DNA from: Anas platyrhynchos
Lineage: Eukaryota; Chordata; Aves; Anseriformes; Anatidae
NCBI RefSeq assembly: GCF_047663525.1
Contig: NC_092587.1
Location: 42,554,501 to 42,618,500, forward strand
Direction: 5' to 3'
DNA length: 64,000 bases
The translations under genes and the position numbers were made by a program. The notes beneath the pieces were generated by a model, which did no database searches, was not told the DNA's origin, and saw only the letters and a program-made list of their open reading frames with translations. Shown piece by piece: positions 1 through 12,500 of this stretch; the first letter of the stretch is position 1, and every line of letters begins with the position of its first letter.

Positions 1-425
1 TCAAGTTCCTGTCCCGCTGTCCCTGTTACGTCACTGCAGTGGAAAGTCTCTATCCTCAGATTAATCTGCTGCCTGAAGACTGATAAGCAGTTGTTTGTCC
101 TCCCGGGTTGATTTGAGGGTTGGTTGTGATGGAAGGAACGGGAAGGAGTGAGGGGGGCGTTTTGTTCTGTGTCTCATGATAGAAAATTGGCGTCTCCTTA
201 CCACGAGTGAAGGAGACCTGTCCTTGAAGTGAACATACAACACTTGGTTATTTTTTTAAAAGATGCATGCAGCTTTTTTGGCAATGTCGTTTCAGATTTG
301 AATGCTTCGATGAGGGAGAAAATGAGGAAGTTTGGGGGGAGACTGGAGCGGGATGTGGGGTTGCGGAGTTTTCTTCCTCGCATGGTTGCAGAGCTCAGAA
401 GTGATGTCTGTGTGGTTTTGCGCAG
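1..425 (+). other. ZC3H7B: ZC3H7B intron (partial)
   Basis: Intronic sequence ends at the acceptor of the exon at 426. I see nothing else in it. Confidence 0.8.
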
Positions 426-588
426 GTCAGCCTCGGCGGAGTGAGTCACCCAGCTGTGCCCAAAGTCACCGAGCACCTGCTGTCCCAGCCAGAACCAGTA
501 ATGCCCAACACAGCCCTGCTGGTGAAGAACCCCCTGGCGTCCACTCATGTCTTCAAACAAGCCTGTCACATCTGCTACCCCAAAACAG
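426..588 (+). CDS. ZC3H7B: ZC3H7B coding exon (first in window)
   Basis: The acceptor is ..gcag at 422-425 and the donor gt at 589. The exon enters in phase 0 (GTC AGC CTC) and leaves in phase 1. It encodes 54 residues ending in QACHICYPKT, so it carries the CxxC pair (residues 47 and 50) of the first zinc module. The preceding exons, with the TPR region, lie before the window. Confidence 0.93.
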
Positions 589-3500
589 GTGATGCATTTG
601 TTCTGCCACCTGGAGCGTTGGCTCGCGCTAGGGTTTGCGTCTCCCCTGGCTGATGGGGTTCTTCCCTGCTGCAGGGCCCAAGGCTGGTGATTACACCTAT
701 CGGGAAGGCTTGGAGCACAAATGCAAGCGAGACATCCTGCTGGGCAGGCTGAAGAACTCGGAAGACAAGACCTGGAAGAGGATTCGTCCTCGCCCAACGA
801 AAACCAACTTTGTAGGATCGTATTACCTGTGCAAAGGTGATCTGGAGGGGATAGGGCTGCGGGTGGCTGGGAAGGGGTTGTAATTTGTGTGCCGGGGTGG
901 CTGGGAGAGGTCTTCTGTTGGTCTTGCTTCTTGTCTTTGGGGTCTTCCTGTCCCAACAACAGCCTGTGGGCTGTGACCCCCAGTGCAAGGGGGGCCAAGG
1001 CAGTTGATAAATGCTTTGCTGAGAATCTGCCTGCTGTACACATGCCTGCATTAGTCCTGCTCCACCCAGCAGCCACGCAGCAGGTCTGTGGCTCTGCCTA
1101 GGGTAAAGCGCTCAAGGCCTGCTCCTTTGCTTGTACGTGCAACATGATCAGATAGGTCCCTGAGGCAGTGTCACTGCAAAGCTCCTGCTGAGGTGGGGAG
1201 GGAAGAATAGCCAAGGTAACGGTCCCAGCTTAGTGCTGAGCTGCCAGGAGAACTTAATCTGGATTGGCTTTAAAAAGGGGGTGGTTAAGTTGCAGCCTGT
1301 CCCTGGCTGAGCACTGCATTAAAGCAGGCCTCCGTAGTGAAGCAGTTTCCCCAACAGATGGCATCTACGTGAGGTTGTCACCACTTAGTGGTTTGCATTA
1401 ACCTCGCTGAATGCCCTGGTGTACTCAAACCTGGGGGGGAGATGTCTCTTCTTTTTCTTTGACTCTGTGTTTTCTTGCTTTCAGCTCCTTGTGAGGTGTG
1501 GGCAGTGGGAGGAGACGAAAGAGAGCTTAGTTTCTGACTGGGCCGCCCTCCCTGTGTGGTGGTGTGTGCTGTTTGTTGCTTTGTAGATATGCTTAACAAG
1601 CAGGACTGTAAGTACGGGGATAACTGCACCTTCGCGTACCACCAGGAAGAGATCGACGTGTGGACTGAGGAGAGGAAGGGGACCCTCAACCGCGACCTCC
1701 TCTTTGACCCGTTAGGTGGCATCAAGCAGAGCAGCCTCACCATTGCCAAGCTCCTGAAGGAACATCAGGGCATCTTCACCTTCCTCTGTGAGGTACAGGA
1801 CTTGGGGGGGGGAGTGGGAGCCTTCAGCATCTCCTCCGCGTGCCTCTTCTGGGACGTTGTGCCCCAGCCAGTGCCCTGTGCCCAGAAGGACAGCGAGCGA
1901 TGGATGCAGCCACGCAGCAGGAAGGTGAGGTAGTTCTCCTCACTCCTCCAGCTGCATGAGGTGCACACAGCCACAGGGGACCACCCTCCTCTTCTTCTGC
2001 CTTGAGGTGTTGTTTTGAAGTGTAATTTGGCTCCAGCTGCTCTAAAAATCACAATCCCATAAGGAAGCAGCTTCCCGCCTGCTGCCTGTGCTGAACCACT
2101 GACTCAGCCACTTAAGGATTAGCTCCTACCCTCTTGACGCACTGCAGCAGAGAGTTCCCCAGGTTGGCAGTGTTACAAGCGAAGAGAGATGTTCATAGCT
2201 GTGAACTGGCTTTTCTTTTTATTTTTCCCCATCGTTTCCCCCTTGTTCTTGCTCTGTTGCCCAACTGGGAAAGAATATGTGGCTCTGACCAAAATTTTTC
2301 CAACCGCAGTGGAAAATACTGTTGAGAATGAGCCAAAAATGTTGTCCTGAAGCCTTTCCAAAAGTTCACTTACTTTATTTTAAAGCCCTACCACAAAGTT
2401 TTCACCAAGCTTGTTCTAACTTTGAACATTAGAATAGGCTGGCTCAGCTTCTTCTTCTCCTTCCAAGAGAAATGGCTCTGGTTCACTTCTGTCTAAGATT
2501 TTCCCAGCATGCTAATTCTTCTCTTCTCAGATTTGCTTTGACAGCAAACCCCGTATTATCAGCAAAGGGACCAAGGACACACCAGCTGTCTGCTCCAACC
2601 TTTCTGCCAAACACAGTTTCCATGACAACAAGTGAGTGAATGTTGGTTGTGCTGATAGGAGCAGTCTCTCACACGTCCAGCCAGTTTAACTCCAAGCCCC
2701 TGGTCTCTCTCTTTCCCTCTCTCTTTCCCTCTCTCTCTTTTTCTCCCTCTCTTTCTCCCTCTCCCTCTCTCTTTTCCTCTCTCCCTCTCTCCCTCCCGTG
2801 GGTTCCAATCATAGGGTAGCTTAAAGACACGATCAGTAGTGCTGTATGCTTCTCTCTGCGTGTTTGCTTCTGGTGCTGAGGGATTTCAGGCATAAGCAAA
2901 GCCCTTTTGGAATCACCTTAAGTTTTCCATTGACTTAATTTGCCTTTGAGTTTGGCCTTTATGTAAAGGTCAATCCAAAGATCCTTTAGCTCAGGATCCT
3001 GCCTCTGACTGGCTGATAATGAATGTTTAGGAAAACAAGTGTAAGAAACATGTCAAGTACACAGTAATACAACCCCTCCTGGCTCTTGGCAGCCTGAGAC
3101 TTAGAGACTTGCTGAGCCAGAGGAGTTGTTGTATTTGCTGCGTGTTTTAAAATGTGTCTGATCTCTGATCTTGAGCAGGGCATCACCCATGGGCTGAAGA
3201 GACTGCAAACACCCACCTAGAGTTTATACAGAGCGGGAGGATGGGTGGTTGGTTTTTCCAGTGGGAGTTTGCCTCTCTCAGAGCTGATCATCTGCCTTCC
3301 CAGTCAATTGTATGAAAATCAGACGTAAAGGGGAGGGCTGAAGATTTGGTCTTCCAGAGATTAAAATTTCCCTGGCCTGGCTGCAGGTGTCTGGTCCACA
3401 TCGTGCGTTCCACCTCCCTGAAGTACTCCAAGATCCGCCAGTTCCAGGAGCACTTTCAGTTTGACGTGTGCCGGCACGAGGTGCGCTACGGCTGCCTGCG

Positions 3501-6500
3501 CGAGGACAGCTGCCACTTCGCTCACAGTTTCATCGAGCTCAAGGTCTGGCTGCTGCAGCAATATTCAGGTGAGCGTGGCTGGCAGTGCATGCACCCGAGT
3601 TTCCTCCAGCACATGCCTGGGGCCAGCTGGGAGGGAAAGAGGGTGATCTGGGAGAGCTGAGAAGTTTTTGCTCACTTGATCTCTCTCCTTGGAGACACAG
3701 AAAATAGCACCAAGGTGTTCTGTGAGGTGATTCAGATCTTGTCCCTTTACAGGTGCTACTGTAAATTGCAGAGCAGGAAGCTTTTCCTTTGGGAGCAGCT
3801 GCATAAGCTGAAATAATTGTTAGGTAGGGCTGAATCCCTGGACGTGTTTTGATGCTTAAATCCTGTGGAAGACCCTAAATAGCAATTGGGTCCCTGAATG
3901 AACAGCTGATGCAGTGAGAATAGCAGCACACGCAGGTGACAAAGCAGTTATAAAAAGAAAGACTGTGTGTCTTCAGTTTCTCTGAACAAATTCAGCACCA
4001 GTGGGAAATGACAAGATACTTGGTGTTTTCCAAAAAGGCTTTGATGGCGTGCCTCTGAAGAGGCTATTACAGGAATTACATTTGGGTCATTCATACAACA
4101 ACACTGCCACATCTGGCCTTGCACTCCTTTCTCCTTCTGACAGCGCTGGAGGGTTTCTCTTGCTGCTCGCCTGTTAACTGCATGGATGGTGGTCCCCCCA
4201 AAATGTTGCCTGGATGGTTTTCACCACGGGGTCTTGTTTAGTGCAGGACCCAGCCTGGTTAATGGGAGTACTTCAGAGAGAAAATATGGTTTAGATTTTT
4301 CTTACCATTCTTTGATGTAATTGGGAGCAACTAATTTAATTTACTGTTCAAGTGCCTGTCAGTGTAGCTCATGCAGTCCTGAGCCTCGGCTTGGCTCAGC
4401 TGACGAGGGACAGTGATGAACAAGATGGCAGATGCCATCTGTATTCTTCTCAGTTGGCCTCACTTACTTGCGGCAACAGGAAATCAAAAAATTACAGCAC
4501 TGGAGCTTCTAAGACAACATGTTGCTTGTGAGCCATAGGCAAGGATTGCTGCCCTAAATGTTAATGATACTGCCTGTAGTACTCTGGGCACTCTAGTATT
4601 CAAGCAGCTTGCTCTCTTCCCCACTCCACATTTATTTTTTATTTTTAGGAAAAGTTTCTTTTCTCTCCTTCTTCTTTCCTTTTCTGCCTGTAGATGAAAT
4701 GGGTAAACTGATTTTTGCTTCCTGGCTTCTTTCCCTGAAGGAGTGACTTCCAGAGGGAAAACCAGGAGCTGAAACAAGCCATGAGTTTAGCTGCAAAAGT
4801 GGTCAGTTCATCTTCTGCTTATTCCCATCTTTTCCAACAATGGGAGAGCCATCATCTTTTTGATTTTCTGCAAGGCTGTTGTATATATGAGCCTGGTCTC
4901 CTTTTGAGCTTTCTTTTCTGGAGTGGTAGATTATCACCTCTCTTAGGTGTAGCCCTTGTTAAGGAAACAGAGATGAAAGGTAGCTGTCACCAGTCTCTGG
5001 GAAGGCTTTAGCTTTGGAGCAGAGAGCTTGATTTAGGTACCGTTTGCTCTGCAAAAATAGGAAGGGAGCATCCATCATTCATAGGAGCTTGCATGTGAAA
5101 CCAGTGTGGGCAGGACTGTTTCCTTCCTCATCGTGGCTATTCACAGACATCTTGCTACCTTCTTCCATGGGTGGAAATCGCAGGGTCTTTGTCTTCACTA
5201 GTGATGTTGCAAAAGATGCTGAAGTGTTATAAAGTGACCAGCATATCGGCCTTTTGCTTCCCAGAGTGTGTTTGGGACAGTTCCTGCTTTGTAGAGCTGG
5301 CATGTCGGAAAACATCCTTTCATATCTGGGAGGGTTTTTTTCTGACCACTACATTTCTAGACCATATTATTGAGTTAGGTCAGATTTCTGGGAGTGGGAG
5401 AAGGCAGTCGCTTGCTAAGGACTTCATCTGAAATTCAGTCTTCTGACAAGAGCTCTGCATTCCCAGCCTCACAGTGCAGGTGTGCAGAATGGTGAAGATG
5501 GAGATTGCTTTGGTCATTTTTGGTCATTTTGCATTTGTTCTGCCAGCTCCAGTGCAGTGCATTAACTCTCTGCTGTGATTTTCCCAGCTTTTTAGGGTTT
5601 GCCCCCAAAGAATGGATCAGGGCTGTGTCCAGCCCTGGAATACTTGAACCTGGGAGAGGGAATTGCAGTTTTCCTAACTCTGCACAGTGTCCTCTGGGAT
5701 TAATTGTCAAGAAGAAGAAAATCTGCAAAGAGCTCTGATTTGGGAGTACTGGCTAGGCAGCAGCTGCCATTTTGGAAACCTAAGCAAAACTTCTTGAAGA
5801 AATTCTTTTCATCCTGTCCAAGCCCTGTACAAACAGCAGTATTGTTGTCTGGCAGGCACTTGGACAGCTGAAATCACAAATGGGGAAACTGAGGTCAGGA
5901 ATGCTGTGGCTTACTGAAGTTACACTCAGCCTAAACTGAGAGGAAAACTTGTGTTTGCTGGCCCTTATGTTCTGGAACGTGCTGGCTCCCAGACCAGAGA
6001 TGCGGCATGCCTGGGGAACACCACACTACAATAATAAAGGCCATTGGCAAAAGCAAAACAAGGAATTTTGCGCCCTCTCTGTGCTGGGGATGCTGCACCA
6101 AGGCCATCCTCAGCACCCCACTTGTTCCTGTCAACTGGCAGTTGTAAGATGCTTCTTTTGTTTGTTTTGGCAAGTATCTCAGGTCTTCATAGCACTTAAA
6201 AAAACCTTGGCTTGTCTCTAACAGAGTCAGTCCTCACACTGACCAATTCCTACTCTTACATACCTTTCTCTTGACATCTAGTACTCAAAATTGCAGCACC
6301 CATCTGGCTGCTTGGTGCTGGCAGGGGCCGTTCCTTCACCACTCGAGTTGGTCAGGAGATAATTCCTTAGATAAGCTCTGACCAACCTTTTTTTCTTGCT
6401 GACTGATGTGTTTCTGATTCCTGAAACCTTGCAGATGTTTCTGTGCTGGTTACGTAGAAGCAACTGTTCCTTGGTTGGTACAGCACTCCTGGTGTTGCTG

Positions 6501-9500
6501 CCTCGGGTGGACTTGGTGTTTGTGTTGAAATTCAACTTCCTTTTTCATCTGTTGATTGATGAGCACCTCCAACAACTTGAAGAGCGTAACAGCAAGGATT
6601 AGATGAGACTTCTGGGTTTTTGGAGATGCTAGATGTCTGAGACAGTGAGATAGCTCAAATCTTCCTGGCTAGTGGCAAAACTCCAATAACAAAGCATTGT
6701 CTTCAGGGCCTTGAGTAGGATCTGTTGATCAGGTGTTGGGGGAGAGCCTTGGTCAAGGTCTCAGTGCCTGGTCAGGAATCAGGGTCAGCATCAGAGTCCT
6801 CTGCACACACCCTCAGCAGAACACCAGGTCTGCATGAGCCCAGGAGTCCAAACTCTTCCCCTTTCATCTGGCTTGAGCAGGAGCGCTGGAGAGTTACCTC
6901 CTTAGCCTGTGCCTGAACAGGTTCTGGGGTGGTGTTGGGTCCCCTCACAGCCCATGTTCTGATATTCCTGGTGGGACATCAGTCACACAGGGATTCCTAA
7001 GCCACAGTGTGGGAAGAGCTGCAAACCCTCCCTCTCTCTCTTCTGTCGGTCAAAGAGGGGTAGCTCAGTCCCGTCTCCTCCTTCTTGTTCCCAGGAATGA
7101 CCCACGAAGATATCGTGCAGGAATCCAAGAAGTACTGGCAACAGATGGAGGCACATGCCAGCAAACCAGCCAACAGCATGGTAAGGTGCATCTCGGGCTC
7201 ACAGCCTGGGTTTGCCTCTGGCTGCTCCAGCACGTTTTCTCTTCTCCTGCCCCTGCTGTGCCTCACAGGTCCCAGGCAGACCAGGCTGGCCACTGAGGCA
7301 GCTGAGAGCTTTCCTGTTTGCAGTGCCAGTGATGATCTTTGCACCTCGTTTTGCAGCGTTGTATCTGCTCAGTTCAGTGGTGGGGAGAAGCCTCCAGAGC
7401 GGGGAGGGCAATCCTGCTGGTGCTTCCAGCAACACCTTGCTGGTGAAACCAGGAGACCTGGGGGATCCTGGCCACACAGGGTAGGGATCAAAGGGGTCCT
7501 GCTGCCCTTTAGTGGCCGACGGATGATATGGCAAGTTGGAAGGACTCAAGAAATGACTCATGACCCGTGGGACTACTCTGAACACCGGAGTGTGTGGAAC
7601 TGGCAGATCAGGTGTTGCTGAGGTTGAGGTCTCCTGGATGAGAGCTCCCAAAGACGGTGAAGTGCCCTTGCTCCAGCAGTAAGGCAGTATTCTGGAGGCT
7701 GTAGGGTGCTGCTGCTGGGGAAGGCAGGTGTGATCACCATGGGTTAGCCCACCAGGAAAGGCTCAGGTGACTTTCACTGATGCTCTCAGTGGGCTGTGTC
7801 CAGCAGTCTGCTGGTTATGGTGCATGAGGTAGAGTCATCTTGGAGGAAATGCTCAGCAACGTACATGTATGTGTGTGTTCTGCTGTGGTGGGCAGAAGTG
7901 GGTGGAGGAGAGGGTGCTGGCTGAGGAATGGGAAGGAAAGGTCCAGAGCAACCAAGGTGTCTAGTTCCCAAAGCTGTCTGAATTGTCTCAGCAATTTGTT
8001 CTAAGCTCTCAGGAAGCTATAGGTTTGGTTCTGAAGGTATGGGACAAGTTTTTATAGCCTGTATTATACGAGAAGTGAGCCCAGATGATCTGGATGGTCC
8101 CTTCAGACAGAGCTAGCTAGGCTCTCCTTCTAGCCTGCCACAGGGGCAGAGACAGCTACCTGCATCTCCACAGGGGAGGAAACTAACTGTGAATCTGCAG
8201 CAGTTTGTGACAGTGGTTGGATTTATACCAGCAGTCCCTGCCCCACGGAGACTGAAGTCGTGACTGGTTCTGTCCTGCCTGTGATGGATCTGCCTGCATT
8301 TTCCAGAAAGCTCTGTCTTGTCATTCTCTGTTCATAACGTGGGGATAAAACAAGATAGATGGACACCTGTGTTCTTGTGAGCCTTGCAGCTTTGAGTTCG
8401 CCTTTGCCTGGAGGTGCTGCCGTTAGAAGACTGAACTGTTTGTCAGGCACGGTCAGAGATGTCCACGGAAGCACGTGGGATCTGGATGCTGAGCAGGGGT
8501 TTCATTTCCAGCTGTTACAACTTGCAAGGGACAGAGGATGAGGAAGAAAAATGCCAGTGCCTGCTACATCAGCCATCAGGAGATGGGCAGAGAGCTATAA
8601 TTTCAGGGTCCGCTGGGCAATGTTTGTGGCTGATGGCCAATGGCAAAGTCTGTTTGCACCCCAGAAATGCCTGGCACGAAGCTGGTTTGCAGCTCAGCCC
8701 TCCCAGGGCCTCGGTTTGTGCAGCGGCAAAGCAGGAGCCTTGTTGGTACAGTCAGAAAGTGTCTATGATGAGACGTGGGCTTGCTGCTGAAGACCCTGGG
8801 GGCAGGACTAATGTATCTGTTGAGAGCTGTTTACTTTTGCCATTATGCTCCTCAGTCCAAGCAGCCTATCGTGACTCAGAGTTTGCTCAGCGTCCTCCCA
8901 GCTTTCGAAGCTGGCTGCCTGGCAAAGACAACTTCCCAGGAGTGCTGTAAAAGCAGAACCGTCCATCTCACCGCCCAGCATGATCTGTGCTTGCCCCGGC
9001 GCCCTCTGGTCAGCGGAAGCAAAGTTGTTCCCAGGGATTTTGCTGCAGTTTGGTCCCAGCTGCCAGCTGGGCTGACGTTAGCAGCTGGGGCCACGCAGTT
9101 GTGGAGAAGAGAAGCAGGCAGCACACAGACACCTGGCAGCCGTGGTGACACGGGTCAGGAGACTTAGCAAGAAATGGAAGATGATGATACACCACTTGCT
9201 CAACACCTGCCAGGGATCTGGTACGTGGGCCCACGTGTTCAATCCTACGCAGGCTGACGTAGGAGTAAACCCTGGGGCTGCAGATGGAAGAGGCAGTCAT
9301 CAGGAGTGAGAGCTGTAGGTAGCTGGGTGCCCTCAACTCCCACTGCATCCTTGGGAACTAAGGGGTTTAGCCCTCAGTTCTTCTGTTTCTTGGGGGCTTT
9401 TCTGTTTTACCCCACCAGCCAGCTGCAGAACCACCATAAAAACTGCTCTCAGAATTAGCAGCTTAGGGAGAGGAAAGGAGCATCCCTCTCTGTCTCAGAA

Positions 9501-12500
9501 GGAGTACTTGTACCTAAGTACAGCTCACTCAGGTGTCTGAGTAACCCAAACCCCCTGAATAATCCCCCAGAGGGCACACGGATCCTCCAGAGAGCATTTC
9601 AGGATGACCAAAAGGAGCTCCTGGAGCTGGGAGACATGAGTGGCCGTGCTGGGGCTTTGCTTTCTGCAGAGCCTGAAGAGGGGAGCTGTCGTGCCAAAGA
9701 CTTTTATTTATTTGGTTGCCATGGTGCAGAGCTAACACTATATTGTCTGGCTTCGTAACAAGGGGTGGTGCCACAGCCGAAGGCACTTTTGCCTGGCTTG
9801 GTCTGCTGGAGCCTCATGTGATACTAATTTCCACACTGTTGGTTATCAGCAGCCTGCCAGGTATGTGTCTTGCCTTTACAAACACAGTCATGTAGCAACA
9901 GCACCAGCAGCTTTGATTTTCGCTTTCCTCCTAATCCCCTGGGAGCACACATGCCCGCTGCATTGACCAGCAGCTTGCATGATTCTCGTGAAGAAAGGCA
10001 TGGGACTTCTTTTGGTCAAGAATTTCTGAAAAAGCAGCCCAGAGCACCGGAATTACCTGAGAAACGTGTTCTCTATTTCTGATGTTTCGTGCCTTCTGGA
10101 ACCACTCAGGTTTTTCTTTTTGTTGGGTCAGTGGGTTTGAGCCAAGCTTCCTGACTGTGCTGTGGAATCTGTCTCCTGGTGGGTTACATGGCAGACAGCG
10201 CTGGGCTGGTAAAAGGGAGCATCCCCTCGGGGCTAATTTGTTACTTCAGCTCTGTAGTTTTGGTGGGTCATCGGCAAGCTGTAAAGTGATTCTCTTTGGA
10301 CACCAGGTGGAGATCAAAACTACTGATCAAAGGCCACGTTTGAGAGAGAGGTACAACACTGCCTTCTGTGATAGCTGGGTCTCAGCCCTGCGCATTCCAC
10401 AGCAGGCCACTTTGACGTGATTTGATGGTCAGCAGCGTTTGTGAAGGCTGACAGATGAAAAGGTCTCGTGCCCAGTGCCGCCAGGAAGGCTGCCTTGCAG
10501 GCAAGCAGGCCAGAAACACCGCCGCTTTTCAAGAGAGATGGGGGTTCTCCAGAAGAGTCCATTTTCTGGGACATCGGCAGCAGTGAGAGCCTCTTGTAGT
10601 CAGCACAGGCAAAGGTCAGCTTTCTCGTTAGCTTGTCACAGTGCTGGAGGATCTTTGTCTGTCAGATCTGCTTCAAAAGACTGGGTCTGGAGGGTGCAGA
10701 GCGGTAGTCAATAGCTGATGTAGTGTTCCTGGGAGATGCTTTGATTCCGCACCATCCTGTGCTTGCTATTTTCCCTTTGAGAGGTGATGCAGATCGGATC
10801 CACGCTCCTGCTCTTGCTGGCTCCTCAGGGACATTGCCTGCCTGTCTGCTCCTTGTGAGATGCTCAGAGTTAGAAGTCAAGGCTGCGGTGGGCAGGCAGT
10901 GAGCTGCTCACTGGTTTGTGACCTTTGTGCTTCACGGGCGGCTCCATCGCCGGGCTGTTCTTGGAGGTTCTTGCTTGTACCCTCACACGTGCCTGTGCCC
11001 GGAGCTCCTGGTGTGCAGTCAGGTTTGCTCTTTGGTTTGCAAGTGAGCTGGAGACACCAGCCTCAAGCCTTCCAGTGGTGGTATACAAGTTAAATGACTT
11101 TTTAGAGATTTGCTCAGAAAATACGAGGCAATGGTGATAAGGGATTTGCTCCAGTTCCCCCCCACACACGCACAACCTGTTGGTCATAATCCCAAAGCAG
11201 CTGCCTCGCAGTGCCAGGTAGGAGGCGAACGAAGTGAAGTGGCTGAGAGGATGTAAGTACGTGTGTTAACCGCTGTACCTCTGACCAGAGATCATGCTTA
11301 ACTGCCTGCGAAACCCAGAGCAAAGGAACTGTGAGGGATGGAAACCTGCCCAGAAATGGCTTTGAAGGGTATTAACAAGAGGATCCAGTTCTGACTTCAG
11401 TGTGCCGAATGCTGGATGTAACACGAGCCTCTTGGTCCAAAAGCAGGTCCTGTCTTGTGTCATGCTCTGGCTTCCCCCCAGGGGCTCCTCCAGCTGCATG
11501 ACCGAGCTCCCTCTGTGGATAGCAAGGGACACATGGATTGCCTTCCCTGCGGGGAAGTGGGGATTAAGTGCTAGGGCAGGTCCTGCAGAGCTTGTCTGTA
11601 CACGGCGATACGCCGCGGGGCTTTGGCAGCCAGGCCTGGTCAGCGCTGGAGGCTGCCAGGCTGGCTGCGCTTTTGGCCAGACGTCAAAACCCAGGGAATC
11701 GTGCTGAAGCAAGCAGCGGTTTTGCTCCTGTCTGGTATCTCGACAGGCCACCAGCTAGCACTGGCAAAGGAGAGTTGGGCTGTCTCTGATTTAATCCAGC
11801 TTGTCACTGGCACGCGGGTGTGCAAGGAGCTGCCAGCGCCTCTGCGGCATTTTAAGGGGGGTGCGTCCGGCTCTGTTTGCCTGAGGTGCTGGTTCTCTTC
11901 CCCAGGCTTCTCCCCGGGCTCCCACGTCGAGCACCTTTGACCTCCAGATGAAATTTGTGTGTGGCCAGTGCTGGAGGAACGGGCAGCTGGTGGAGCCAGA
12001 TAAAGACCTCAAGTACTGTAGTGCCAAAGCCCGCCACTGGTGAGCAATGCAACCTTCTCTTTCCCCCACCCCTCCTGAAGGGCAAGAATTTCTCCCCTTA
12101 CCTCCTCAAGGGCTTCATTTGGCTTTGTTGGAAGAGGCTACAAGGCTTCCTAGCAGCCTCTTGCTCCTCGGGGTGTTTTATAGTGAGCTTTGCAGGTAAC
12201 TGTTTTCCAGTTTCCAGCTCTCTTCGCTACTGTTAGGACTTGCAGCCAGCACTGTGCTTGGTGCATCACAGCCAGGCTCATAATCCTGGTGCTTGCAGTC
12301 CAGTTTTTGCAATTCCCTTCTCCAGTTGTTATTATTTCCCCTTAACGAGGTCACTAAGATAGTTCTCCTCTGCACTTGTTCGTGCTCCGTGCTGTTTGAA
12401 GATGCCTGCCAGGTCACTGTTAGCAATGATTCAAGGAGTTCTACTTCCTTTTAAATTAGTTTCCTTGGCCCTTTCATTGTTTTTGTTGCTCTCCTCTGAT

